15,472 bases of DNA from Niastella sp. (GCA_021154515.1 JAJKIL010000326.1:1-15472); one strand, 5' to 3'; numbered from the stretch's first letter, positions 1-7,317 are shown. Numbers and translations: made by a program. Notes: a model not told the origin generated them from the letters alone.

Positions 1-336
1 ATAATCTTTCGTGACTTGTTTGGCCATCCTGCTATTGCTATGTCCATCTTCCATAGCGGCAATGGCAAAATTGGTAAGCATATAAAATTGTGGTGCGGTC
101 ATACTGTCCTGTATGGAGTTGTAGCAGCTATCGAATATATGGCTGATAGTCGTGCTGCTTTTATACCTGTATATGCCAGGATGAATTTTTTGTAAGGTAT
201 CACGAAGCAACAGGAAATCTGCTTTTAATGCGGCAACGGAAATCTTCTGAGGCAGATAAACAGTGTTTTGAGCAAAACAATTTGTTGTCAAAACATATAC
301 GCATAGAAAAGCAACTGTTTTTTTTATCAGGTACAT
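1..336 (-). CDS. Secreted S41-family peptidase-like protein, N-terminal part (cut by window edge)
   Basis: Reading the minus strand from the ATG at 336-334 gives 112 uninterrupted codons to the window edge, so the C-terminal part is missing. The protein opens with a signal peptide (about residues 1-22: two lysines at 5-6, hydrophobic stretch, then CFAQ). The next part resembles the helical N-terminal region of Bacteroidota S41 (tricorn/C-terminal-processing-like) peptidases: a 'DFLLLRDTLQKIHPGIYRY' segment at about residues 38-56, then a region ending in MEDGHS at about 98-103, matching the family's usual 'LxDGHT' turn. The catalytic Ser/Lys core would lie beyond the edge and cannot be checked, so activity is unknown. 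It probably acts in the periplasm or at the cell surface. It lies 65 bp downstream of the hydrolase gene on the same strand, so co-transcription is plausible. Confidence 0.7.
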   Translation of the reverse strand, partial: MYLIKKTVAFLCVYVLTTNCFAQNTVYLPQKISVAALKADFLLLRDTLQKIHPGIYRYKSSTTISHIFDSCYNSIQDSMTAPQFYMLTNFAIAAMEDGHSNSRMAKQVTKDY

Positions 337-401
337 ATGCTTTTTATTACCGCTTTTATGCAGAGGATTACAATAAAAATAAATGAGAATATGTTGCAGT
401 C

Positions 402-1184
402 TTACTTATGCTGCCGGAAAAGCCATTCAATCATAAGCGGGTCCGTATAAGCGCCGAGCCAGGAAAAGTGACCTACTTCTGGCAGCATGGTAAAGCCCGG
501 TCGCGCGCCACCTTTCCATAGTGCCTGCAACATATTGAGTGAAAATTCCGGGTTAACAGCAGGGTCTTCTGATCCTGTAAAAATCCAGATGGGCAATTTT
601 ACGAGAGACGACGCCTTTGCCGGGTCGCCACCACCACATACAGGCACTGCTGCGGCGAAAAGATCAGGCTCGCGCTCAATAGCATCAAAGGTTCCGAAAC
701 CGCCAATTGAAAGTCCGGTAATATAGATGCGGGAAGTGTCGATTTGCCCTTCGGCCTTAAACTTTTTAATCAGGGCCAATAAAAGCGTCATTGTTTTAGT
801 AGGACTGGGAGAAAGTGGCGCAGTGATGGCAGACCGATCGCGGCCCGGGTCTGCCCAGCTTGTGTTTGCCGGGCACTGGGGCGCGATTATGACTGCAGGA
901 TATTTCAGTAGATTTTGTTCGGTTGCAAAATTCATCACACCCCATTTCAGCTGTGCGGTATTATCAGAACCACGTTCGCCGGATCCATGGAGAAAGATCA
1001 GCAGCGGATAATGCCGCCTGGGGTTAGCATCGGGATTTAGCTGGCGATAAAAAAGAGTATCTCCCTTTCCGTTGGTATAGAATTGCGGACTGAAATTATT
1101 GTTTACCTGAGCTTTTATGTCGATTGCAGAAAGGATAGCAACTATTGCGACCACAATATGTAGTACAGCTCTTCGTGTTAACAT
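402..1184 (-). CDS. Secreted alpha/beta hydrolase (esterase / prolyl-oligopeptidase-like)
   Basis: This 260-residue protein starts with a signal peptide (residues 1 to about 26, ending IDIKAQ), so it is exported to the periplasm or beyond. The alpha/beta-hydrolase landmarks are all present: the oxyanion-hole motif HGSGERG at 66-72, the nucleophile elbow GLSIGG with Ser159, an acid candidate Asp207 in GSEDP, and His239 in VGHF near the C-terminus. Spacing and length fit the compact esterases often annotated as carboxylesterase/phospholipase, PHB depolymerase-like or dienelactone-hydrolase-like. The substrate cannot be read from sequence; short-chain esters or acetylated/feruloylated polysaccharides are plausible for a Bacteroidota secreted enzyme. 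It lies upstream of an S41-type peptidase gene on the same strand and is divergent from the DUF4230 gene, with about 200 bp between them holding the promoters. All catalytic residues appear intact. Confidence 0.85.
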   Translation of the reverse strand: MLTRRAVLHIVVAIVAILSAIDIKAQVNNNFSPQFYTNGKGDTLFYRQLNPDANPRRHYPLLIFLHGSGERGSDNTAQLKWGVMNFATEQNLLKYPAVIIAPQCPANTSWADPGRDRSAITAPLSPSPTKTMTLLLALIKKFKAEGQIDTSRIYITGLSIGGFGTFDAIEREPDLFAAAVPVCGGGDPAKASSLVKLPIWIFTGSEDPAVNPEFSLNMLQALWKGGARPGFTMLPEVGHFSWLGAYTDPLMIEWLFRQHK

Positions 1185-1272
1185 ATGATTTTTTATTTTT
1201 TCCTGTTTGATGCCTGGCAGGTACGGTGGGGAACTGAAGATAATGAAAAATGATGAATGTTGATCCTGCTAT

Positions 1273-1290
1273 AAACAGGTCTTCCTGTTT
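1273..1290. repeat. Short hairpin in the divergent promoter region 1185-1387
   Basis: AAACAGG (1273-1279) and CCTGTTT (1284-1290) are perfect reverse complements separated by four bases. The hairpin lies in the roughly 200-bp AT-rich gap between the divergent hydrolase and DUF4230 genes. No T-run follows it on the plus strand, so it does not look like a terminator. It could be an operator dyad or a structure in the 5' leader of either gene. Just downstream, ATAATTTG occurs twice (1293-1300 and 1304-1311), 11 bp apart start to start. Its function is unknown. Confidence 0.35.
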
Positions 1291-1387
1291 CAATAATTTG
1301 ATCATAATTTGCCGATTTTTGTAAGTGGAGGCAACAACCTTTAAGGAATTGTCGATTAAGAACGGAAACAACTAAAAAATTCATTCT

Positions 1388-2002
1388 ATGAAGAAACTGA
1401 TCATCTGGCTCGTATTGGTATTGACCATTGTACTGGTGTTTTGGCTGGGCCAACGCTCCGGCGCGCGGATAGTTAATGAGAAAACGCTTGCTAACAGCCT
1501 GATCGTTCGCGAAATTGCGGAGCTCGCCAGTCTGGAAGTACAGGGAACGGCCACCATTAAAAGAAGTAACCTCACGAACGATGGTGGCTGGGAAGATAAC
1601 ATGCGTAAAATGTTTGCGGAAAATACGATATGGGTAACCGTACCTTACACCGCCAAGTTTGGGGTGAATGTTAACGAACAGAACTTTAAAGTGGCGGTGG
1701 GTGAAAAAGAAGTCCTGGTGTCTTTACCTGCCACGCAACTCCTGAGCTATGAGCTGCGCCTTGACCAGATGGAAACGGCCAACAAGAAAGGCTGGTTCAT
1801 GTTCTCCGACGATGAAACGTATATCGATGTACAAAAAAAGCTGTACACCACCTCCCGCCAGGAAGTTGAAAAGAACAGTACCTATCGCGAGCAAAGCAAA
1901 GACAGGATCCGCAAGATCATTGCGCAATATTACGCTCCATTTAACCTGACTGTAAAAATTAAGTTTGGGGATGAAGCACCCCAGATAGTACCCCTCAATT
2001 AA
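1388..2002 (+). CDS. DUF4230 domain-containing membrane-anchored protein
   Basis: This 204-residue protein has one N-terminal membrane segment (about residues 3-21, MKKLIIWLVLVLTIVLVFWL), with most of the chain probably on the periplasmic side. The body resembles the DUF4230 family, notably the 'VREIAELASLEVQGTATIKR' stretch at about 40-59 and the later alternating-strand region with YIDVQKKLY at about 145-153. The highly charged last third (repeated K/R/E, about residues 145-185) looks helical. The function of DUF4230 proteins is not established. The gene stands alone: divergent from the hydrolase, and 183 bp before the AraC-type regulator. The start at 1388 puts the membrane segment at the very N-terminus. 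No strong ribosome binding site is visible, which is usual in Bacteroidota. I see no defect. Confidence 0.8.
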   Translation: MKKLIIWLVLVLTIVLVFWLGQRSGARIVNEKTLANSLIVREIAELASLEVQGTATIKRSNLTNDGGWEDNMRKMFAENTIWVTVPYTAKFGVNVNEQNFKVAVGEKEVLVSLPATQLLSYELRLDQMETANKKGWFMFSDDETYIDVQKKLYTTSRQEVEKNSTYREQSKDRIRKIIAQYYAPFNLTVKIKFGDEAPQIVPLN

Positions 2003-2137
2003 ACTGTTAAAGGACTTATAGTGGCAAGGAACGATTAAGATCAAAGAGTGATAGCCAGAAAAGGGCATAAGCAGCGATTCTGACTACATTTTTAACAGGT
2101 AAGGCTAACTTTTCATGGCTGCCTTTACTGACCTTTG

Positions 2138-2162
2138 TACTACGGAAAACGACATCGTAGTA
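2138..2162. promoter_or_regulatory. Inverted repeat TACTACG-N11-CGTAGTA upstream of the AraC-type gene (possible operator)
   Basis: TACTACG (2138-2144) and CGTAGTA (2156-2162) are perfect 7-bp inverted repeats with an 11-bp spacer, ending 23 bp before the regulator's ATG. Immediately downstream, TAATTTTG (2170-2177) matches the Bacteroidota -7 consensus TAnnTTTG. However, no TTTG lies at the expected distance upstream, and this box would give an almost leaderless transcript, so the promoter call is weak. A dyad next to a promoter suggests autoregulation. The same GTAGTA/CTAC words recur upstream of the next gene at 3140-3158. Confidence 0.4.
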
Positions 2163-2185
2163 TTAATCTTAATTTTGCCTAAGTT

Positions 2186-3091
2186 ATGAAACCTATATCA
2201 CCGCCCAGCGTTTATAAAAATATCTCTCAGTTAATGCGGGATATGAATATGCCTGAGCCAGTGCATCCTTTGATAGCATTGGTGAACTATGATATAAATC
2301 GACTCAACCCCGCTATCAGCGGGCGTAAGTTGCTGATTAACTTTTATAAGGTCTCTTTTAAGAAGGATTTTAGAGGCCAGATAAAATATGGACAGGGCTA
2401 TTATGACTTTGAGGGAGGTGGCCTGGCGTTTTTAGCGCCTAATCAACTGGTAACAACGTCGGGCGAGGAGAGCTGCAATGACGGTTATGTACTTTACTTT
2501 CATCCTGACTTTATACGGAATTATCAGTTGGGAAAGAACATTCATCAGTATGGTTTCTTCTCTTATGCGGTAAGCGAAGCGTTATTCCTTTCAGACAAAG
2601 AGAAAAAAGTAATTGCAGCTTTATTTGAAAATATTGCTGCCGAGTTAGAAAATAATATCGATGCATTTAGTCAGGATGTGCTGGTTTCCCAGATCGAATT
2701 GTTGCTTAATTACAGCAACCGTTTTTACAACCGGCAATTCCTTACCCGAAAGGCTATTAATGATGACATAGTAAATGAAATGGATACTTATCTGACAGGT
2801 CGTTTTGCTGACCAGCAGGACGGAATCCCAACAGTGCTTGAAGTGGCTAAGCATCTTAACGTTTCACCAAGATATTTGACAGATATGCTCAAGTCATTAA
2901 CCGGACAAAGTGCACAGCAGCATATCCATGACCGTTTAATAGAAAGAGCTAAAGAGATCTTAAGCACTACCCGGCTCAATATTTCAGAAGTTGCCTACCA
3001 ACTGGGTTTTGAGCATCCGCAGTCTTTTAATAAGCTATTTAAGCGTCATACCAATCTTTCACCAAACGTTTTTAGAAAGTCCTTTAATTGA
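2186..3091 (+). CDS. AraC-family transcriptional regulator
   Basis: This 301-residue cytoplasmic DNA-binding regulator has an N-terminal sensing half (about residues 30-170, with the strand-rich segment 'GYYDFEGGGLAFLAPNQLV' at 71-89 looking cupin-like). The C-terminal AraC/XylS domain contains two helix-turn-helix units: the first at about 216-236 (TVLEVAKHLNVSPRYLTDML), the second at about 265-287. The characteristic 'ISEVAYQLGFEHPQSFNKLF' (266-285) and a closing LSPNVFRKS complete the family signature. The start at 2186 is preferred because residues 7-34 (PPSVYKNIS...PVHPLIALV) resemble the usual start of this regulator subtype. It lies directly upstream of, and on the same strand as, an oxidoreductase and a SnoaL-like gene, its likely targets. 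The inducer is unknown; neighbouring genes suggest a small reactive or aromatic compound. Confidence 0.93.
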   Translation: MKPISPPSVYKNISQLMRDMNMPEPVHPLIALVNYDINRLNPAISGRKLLINFYKVSFKKDFRGQIKYGQGYYDFEGGGLAFLAPNQLVTTSGEESCNDGYVLYFHPDFIRNYQLGKNIHQYGFFSYAVSEALFLSDKEKKVIAALFENIAAELENNIDAFSQDVLVSQIELLLNYSNRFYNRQFLTRKAINDDIVNEMDTYLTGRFADQQDGIPTVLEVAKHLNVSPRYLTDMLKSLTGQSAQQHIHDRLIERAKEILSTTRLNISEVAYQLGFEHPQSFNKLFKRHTNLSPNVFRKSFN

Positions 3092-3139
3092 CCGCTGAAG
3101 CGGAAGGTTCACCTATAATTAGTTTTCGGCGAAATTAAA

Positions 3140-3158
3140 GTAGCGCTACTGTAGTAGC
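3140..3158. promoter_or_regulatory. Overlapping palindromes GTAGCGCTACTGTAGTAGC upstream of the oxidoreductase (possible operator)
   Basis: Two perfect dyads overlap: GTAGCGCTAC (3140-3149, a 10-bp palindrome) and GCTACT-GT-AGTAGC (3145-3158, 6-bp arms). They lie about 85 bp before the oxidoreductase ATG, in a 152-bp gap that has no other strong structure. The CTAC/GTAG half-sites match those in the dyad upstream of the AraC-type gene (2138-2162), which suggests one regulator binds both. Binding is inferred, not shown. Confidence 0.4.
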
Positions 3159-3243
3159 CTGCTATAGATCTGCCTGCCTGCCACCCAATCTTTTTCTGCT
3201 ATCATAATGAATTCCTGACTTAACAGGATAAAACTACAATAAA

Positions 3244-4257
3244 ATGAAAAAACCTGAAATGATGAAGGCGATCCGGCTGCACGAGTTCGGAGGCCCTGAG
3301 GTATTACGTTACGAGGATGCGCCGCTTCCGGCGCTGAAGCTTGGAGAGGTGCTCATTCGCGTTCACGCAATTGGCATCAATCCTCCTGATTGGTATTTGC
3401 GCGACGGGTATAAAATGCTTCCGCCTGAGTGGAGGCCGTCAATGCCCTTCCCTATCATTCCCGGATCGGATGTATCCGGGGTGGTAGAAGCCGTTGCTAT
3501 TGATGTGCAGGACTTTTCCGTCGGTGATGAGGTTTTCGGGATGATCCGGTTTCCAAGCTTTGGGGAGAGCGCTGCTTATGCGGAGTATGTAACTGCGCCT
3601 GCATCGGACCTGGCGCGCAAGCCAGTTGGCATCGATCACGTGCATGCTGCTGGGGTGCCAATGGCAGGTCTCACCGCATGGCAGTTCCTGATAGAACTGG
3701 GACATAATGTACAGAACCCGCTTCAACCGGACATGCATCGCCCCGTGCCCATCAATGGCAAAACGGTACTCGTTAATGGTGCAGCGGGTGGCGTTGGGCA
3801 CTTCGCAGTGCAACTGGCAAAATGGAGGGGTGCGCAGGTTATTGCAGTGGCATCGGGCAAGCATGAGTCGTTCCTGCATGAGCTTGGCGCCGATGAATTC
3901 ATTGATTACACAAAGCGTCCTCCTGAGGATGTGGCGCGTGAAGTTGATCTCGTTCTCGATACCCTTGGCGGCTCTACAACCGGTCGTTTTTTGCGCACGC
4001 TCAGGCAGGGCGGCGCTTTATTCCCGGTGTTCCTGGGCTTCTCCGACGCGGAAGAGGCTGCACGGCGAGGTATCACCGTCTCGATGACCCAGGTGCGTTC
4101 GAACGGCCTGCAATTGGCAGAATTGGGACGCTTGCTCGATGCCGGAACAATTCGTGTGGCAATCGACAGCACCTTCCCGCTTGCTGATGCCCGAATGGCC
4201 CACGAACGAGCCGCCCATGGGCATATACAGGGGAAAATCGTTCTCACGGTCGCGTGA
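3244..4257 (+). CDS. NADP-dependent oxidoreductase, zinc-free MDR superfamily (quinone oxidoreductase-like)
   Basis: This 337-residue cytoplasmic enzyme has the medium-chain dehydrogenase/reductase layout. The N-terminal GroES-like domain carries GINPPDWYLRDG (44-55), IIPGSDVSGVV (71-81) and FSVGDEVFG (91-99). The Rossmann domain follows, with the nucleotide-binding loop AAGGVG at 180-185 and LGADEFIDYT at 214-223. The zinc-binding Cys/His pattern of classical alcohol dehydrogenases is absent, so it belongs with the quinone oxidoreductase/enoyl reductase branch. It probably reduces a quinone or an alpha,beta-unsaturated carbonyl with NADPH; the substrate is not readable. The ATG at 3244 gives MKKPEMMKAIRL; a start at 3259 or 3262 is also possible. 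Base composition is markedly more GC-rich than its neighbours: by hand count 37/60 G+C at 3961-4020, against 21/60 at 2341-2400 and 23/60 at 4501-4560. This suggests recent transfer. The SnoaL-like gene follows after 34 bp. Confidence 0.9.
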   Translation: MKKPEMMKAIRLHEFGGPEVLRYEDAPLPALKLGEVLIRVHAIGINPPDWYLRDGYKMLPPEWRPSMPFPIIPGSDVSGVVEAVAIDVQDFSVGDEVFGMIRFPSFGESAAYAEYVTAPASDLARKPVGIDHVHAAGVPMAGLTAWQFLIELGHNVQNPLQPDMHRPVPINGKTVLVNGAAGGVGHFAVQLAKWRGAQVIAVASGKHESFLHELGADEFIDYTKRPPEDVAREVDLVLDTLGGSTTGRFLRTLRQGGALFPVFLGFSDAEEAARRGITVSMTQVRSNGLQLAELGRLLDAGTIRVAIDSTFPLADARMAHERAAHGHIQGKIVLTVA

Positions 4258-4291
4258 GCTCCAGAATTACAATTTCAACAATGGCACAAAC

Positions 4292-4732
4292 ATGAATAGT
4301 AAAGAAATGGCAGATAAGGCTGCCCTCAAAGAACTGATTGATAGGGTTTCCATGTTGGCTGATAAGAAAGAGGTGCACGCCCAGGTGCAGTTATTCGCTG
4401 AAAATGCAACGTCGGAAACTTTTGCGGGAGGCACTTTAATTCTGGGGTTGAAAGGCCGGAAAGCCATGGAAACAGCTTTTGTGGATTTTCTTAAAAACTT
4501 TAATACTGTTTACCATTTTAATGGGCAGCAGCAGGTTACTATAAATGGCGATAACGCTACCGGTACCTCTTACTGTATGATCACATTGATCGGGATGGAG
4601 AACGGTAAAAAAATGAAAACCACCATCGGGGCTGTTTACCAGGATGAGTATGTTTATGAGAATAACCGTTGGCTGATCGCTAAAAGAACAGGTAATTTTG
4701 AATGGCAGGAAAAACAGGAAGTGGTTCAATAA
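4292..4732 (+). CDS. SnoaL-like / NTF2-fold protein
   Basis: This 146-residue protein is the right size for one NTF2-like cone domain. It has an N-terminal helix pair (KEMADKAALKELIDRVSMLA, about 4-23), then an 'LFAENATSETFAGGT' segment typical of SnoaL-like proteins (about 33-47). The C-terminal strands end in 'YENNRWLIAKRTGNFEW', the usual closing sheet of the fold. Such proteins act as small isomerases, cyclases or ligand-binding partners; no specific substrate can be assigned. The reading frame is open back to 4139, but that would overlap the oxidoreductase by more than 100 bp with non-family sequence. The ATG at 4292 is therefore chosen, 34 bp after the oxidoreductase stop. The gene is probably co-transcribed with the oxidoreductase and is followed at once by an intrinsic terminator. 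Confidence 0.85.
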   Translation: MNSKEMADKAALKELIDRVSMLADKKEVHAQVQLFAENATSETFAGGTLILGLKGRKAMETAFVDFLKNFNTVYHFNGQQQVTINGDNATGTSYCMITLIGMENGKKMKTTIGAVYQDEYVYENNRWLIAKRTGNFEWQEKQEVVQ

Positions 4733-4744
4733 ATAATAGTCAAT

Positions 4745-4784
4745 AACCCCATACCGGTTAAGCCGGGATGGGGTTTGTTTTTTT
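4745..4784 (+). terminator. Rho-independent terminator after the SnoaL-like gene
   Basis: The left arm AACCCCAT (4745-4752) plus CCGG (4754-4757) pairs with CCGG (4763-4766) plus ATGGGGTT (4768-4775). A five-base loop TTAAG and one A/G mismatch break the pairing. The stem is followed by TGTTTTTTT to 4784. It starts 13 bp past the SnoaL stop and ends 6 bp before the stop codon of the convergent HupE-like gene. It therefore ends the plus-strand operon and may partly serve the minus strand, where the U-tract is much weaker. Confidence 0.85.
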
Positions 4785-4790
4785 GTATGG

Positions 4791-5984
4791 TCATATCCGT
4801 TGAATGATCCATACTATTGCGGCCAGTGAAGCAAATATGGCGCCCGTAATACGAACAGGTGTATAGATCGTTTTTTTACTTAAAATAATCAACCAGGGCA
4901 CTGTAATGGCAACTACAAAAAGCTGCATTAATTCTATGCCCATATTAAAACCAAGAATGCTTAGTGCTGTTGACCCTGCATCTAGGTGAAGATTGGTTAG
5001 AATAGAAGCAAATGCCAGTCCATGAACAAGACCAAATCCTGCCGCAATAAACATTTCTTTCCCCGGAAACAATGGACGCAGTGCATGAACTGCTGAAACC
5101 AGGATTGAAAAGGCAATCAATATTTCAATTGGTTGCGTTGGCAGTTTTACCCAGCCAATTGCTCCCAGCAATAAGGTTACAGAATGCCCGATAGTAAAGG
5201 CTGTAACAATTTTGAGCAGCCCGAATAGGCTGTTACGTGTTCCGCCAAAGCCATCCCATTTACCTTTATTTACCCGTAAGGTGGCAGGCAGTAATAAAAC
5301 CAATAGAAACATAAGATGATCGGTTCCTACGGAAATATGATGCATGCCCAGTTTGACCATACTGACAAATCCGGTCCACCAATTCCCTTTTTGTAAATTC
5401 ACCTGCATGGGGGGAATTATATTGTTCTGAAGGTCCCAGGTTATTGCCTGCACTTCCTCCTTATTTTGTTCCATGCCTCCATTTTCCCAGTCACTACGAA
5501 CTGATACCAACGCAGCATGATTAATGACCTGGTGCATAATTACATCGTAATCCAGATAGAAATTACGGGTGTCATCACCGGTTTGCGGTAGCAGGTTTAC
5601 CCATGCAGTCACTTCCTGGTAAGAAATATTGCTGTCCGGATATTTTCCATGCGACAGCGACAGCTTTTCTATTGTAATTCCCCACGGCCGGCTTTTTTGA
5701 TTATAGGCATGGATATGCGCCAGCAGGTATTCACGGAGTTGAGGTTCCCATCGTTCAAGCAGCTTTTCGGGTTCTTTCGAAAGGCCAGGCTTGAAAGCTA
5801 ATTCCAGCTCCGGTATCGGTATTTGAACTTCCATCATTACCTTTTTAGGACTTACATCCAAAAAAATAAGTGTGTTAGGGCTGGGATGTGCTGCCAATTG
5901 ACCTGGCAGCCAAAACAGAAAAGGGAGAAACAATAGCCGCCAAATGCTCCGTGAGCGGCTATTGTTTAAAAGAGGAATATGCAT
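4791..5984 (-). CDS. HupE/UreJ-family membrane protein
   Basis: This protein has 397 residues from the chosen start. A signal peptide (about residues 10-32, ending QLAAHPS) precedes a periplasmic region of roughly 170 residues. A C-terminal block of about six or seven membrane helices (roughly 210-395) follows. The membrane block has the HupE/UreJ_2 signature: 'LGMHHISVGTDHLMFLLVLL' (212-231), AFTIGHSVTLLL (262-273), SAVHALRP (297-304) and GFGLVHGLAFA (316-326). Membrane histidines 216, 223, 267, 300 and 321 fall in these motifs. HupE/UreJ proteins are linked to nickel or cobalt uptake for hydrogenase and urease, but no such enzyme gene is present here, so the ion is unknown. An ATG at 6023 is in frame but would overlap the upstream stop; the ATG at 5984 leaves a 19-bp gap and starts just before the signal peptide. 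It is probably co-transcribed with the upstream DUF3500 gene. Confidence 0.85.
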   Translation of the reverse strand: MHIPLLNNSRSRSIWRLLFLPFLFWLPGQLAAHPSPNTLIFLDVSPKKVMMEVQIPIPELELAFKPGLSKEPEKLLERWEPQLREYLLAHIHAYNQKSRPWGITIEKLSLSHGKYPDSNISYQEVTAWVNLLPQTGDDTRNFYLDYDVIMHQVINHAALVSVRSDWENGGMEQNKEEVQAITWDLQNNIIPPMQVNLQKGNWWTGFVSMVKLGMHHISVGTDHLMFLLVLLLPATLRVNKGKWDGFGGTRNSLFGLLKIVTAFTIGHSVTLLLGAIGWVKLPTQPIEILIAFSILVSAVHALRPLFPGKEMFIAAGFGLVHGLAFASILTNLHLDAGSTALSILGFNMGIELMQLFVVAITVPWLIILSKKTIYTPVRITGAIFASLAAIVWIIQRI

Positions 5985-6003
5985 CAGGTTTTTCTTATTG
6001 CTG

Positions 6004-7107
6004 TTATAAACCGATATAATCACGATTGTGATCCCGCATTACAGTATGGTAGTGGATCTGATTGGAGATCACTACTCCATTTTGGCAAACAAACTCAATC
6101 CAGACACTCGGCCCGTCGATACGTACGTAATCGGTATTTGTTGTGAAAAATGAACTGGCACTACCTGAAGTGCCACTTGAATTTGCAGCATAGCATACAT
6201 AGGTATTGGCTAGCTCATTTTGATAAGTGGTTAAATAGCTTGCAGCCGTTGTGGGATCTACATCATTCACCCAGGCAGCAATGGCTGTCATTACTTTTGT
6301 TTGAGCGGCCGAACTCAGACTGCTGACTTTTATGCCTTGTTTAGTTGATGGGAATGTATTGGTCGTTGATCCGGGTACCATTAAGCAATCTGAAAATGTG
6401 CCTGATATTTTCGCAGAAGACAATTCCGAAGACGTACATGTAGAAAGCATATCACGCATAGCGGCCAATTCTGTAGCCAAAGGGCTTGTATACGTTGTGC
6501 CATTTACCGTGAAAGAACCATTGGGTTCAACTGCTTCATGCAATGGCGTAATACTTGTAACCACACTATTATTATAGGTAATATTTTGAGCATAGTGATG
6601 GCCGCCAAATTGCAACATCCATTTACCTGTTGTGCCTGGGGTACCTAAAAAAGCAATTACATAGTTACCTGAGCTATACCCTGAATTAGACAAACCAAGA
6701 TAGTCATCGGCCGCACGAATTGTTTGAAATTCTTCATATCCTTCATTGGAAACAGTGCCTGATGCTACCTGAATAAGCGCTAATGCTGCCGCCTTTTGTG
6801 CATCGGTTAGGGCGCTAAAAAGAATACCATTCCTGCAGGAAAGCCCGCAGGGCAGATTAGACCAACGCTTGGCATTGGCAAGCGTTAATGCTATCACTAC
6901 TTGTGATTGCTGTGCGGATGACAGGGTGGATAGAAAGTTATTTGCCAGGCACACAATTTTAGCTACGCCACTTAAAGACGAACAGTCGGTGGAGGCGTAT
7001 GTTGAGGTTGAGGAATCTGAATCGCTCTTCTTTTTGCAGGAAATAGTTGTTGCTATTAACGATGCGGATACAATTGAGATCAATAACACCATTTGTTTTC
7101 TTTTCAT
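6004..7107 (-). CDS. DUF3500 domain-containing lipoprotein
   Basis: This 367-residue protein has a lipoprotein signal: basic start MKRKQ, hydrophobic segment, then TISC with the lipid-acceptor Cys24 followed by KKKSDSDSS, a short polar tether. The rest matches DUF3500: 'FLGTPGTTGKWMLQFGGHHY' (153-172), the YVRIDGPSVWIEF core (327-339) and the C-terminal IHYHTVMRDHNRDYIG (351-366). Conserved-looking histidines H170, H171, H352, H354 and H360 cluster in these motifs and could bind a metal. Eight further cysteines (42, 53, 87, 91, 224, 241, 305, 341) could form disulfides in the periplasm or at the surface. The family's biochemical role is not established. It is the first gene of a two-gene unit with a HupE/UreJ-type protein 19 bp downstream, which makes a metal-related role a reasonable guess. 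It is divergent from the S51 peptidase gene. Confidence 0.85.
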   Translation of the reverse strand: MKRKQMVLLISIVSASLIATTISCKKKSDSDSSTSTYASTDCSSLSGVAKIVCLANNFLSTLSSAQQSQVVIALTLANAKRWSNLPCGLSCRNGILFSALTDAQKAAALALIQVASGTVSNEGYEEFQTIRAADDYLGLSNSGYSSGNYVIAFLGTPGTTGKWMLQFGGHHYAQNITYNNSVVTSITPLHEAVEPNGSFTVNGTTYTSPLATELAAMRDMLSTCTSSELSSAKISGTFSDCLMVPGSTTNTFPSTKQGIKVSSLSSAAQTKVMTAIAAWVNDVDPTTAASYLTTYQNELANTYVCYAANSSGTSGSASSFFTTNTDYVRIDGPSVWIEFVCQNGVVISNQIHYHTVMRDHNRDYIGL

Positions 7108-7317
7108 ACCATTGTTTTAAGTTGGGTAAATTTTGGCGCATAAGTAGCAACGATAAACAGGATTGAAATACTTTTACTATTAAAGGCTCAATAGAGATAT
7201 TTACTAAGTAAAAGGTAGGTGAGATTTTCTGGGTGTTGAAAGTTGTGTCGACAGGAAGAAAAATTGTGTCGGTGAATGGCTTTAAATCGTTATTATTATG
7301 ATGCAAAAGAAAGAATT

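Noticed and set aside
3092..3103. CCGCT-GA-AGCGG just after the AraC-type stop codon, as a terminator
   Set aside because: The stem is only four or five base pairs and no T-run follows; read-through into the oxidoreductase gene is not excluded by it.
3439..3879. 146-codon minus-strand open frame inside the oxidoreductase gene
   Set aside because: It lies fully opposite a well-supported gene, has no recognisable domain, and is the kind of shadow frame expected opposite a GC-rich gene.
4139..4291. Upstream extension of the SnoaL-like reading frame
   Set aside because: It overlaps the oxidoreductase gene by more than 100 bp, its sequence does not look like the family, and the ATG at 4292 gives a normal-length SnoaL-like protein.
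6959..7306. 115-codon minus-strand frame across the start of the DUF3500 gene
   Set aside because: It mostly covers the divergent promoter region and overlaps the DUF3500 lipoprotein signal in another frame; composition is that of non-coding AT-rich DNA.
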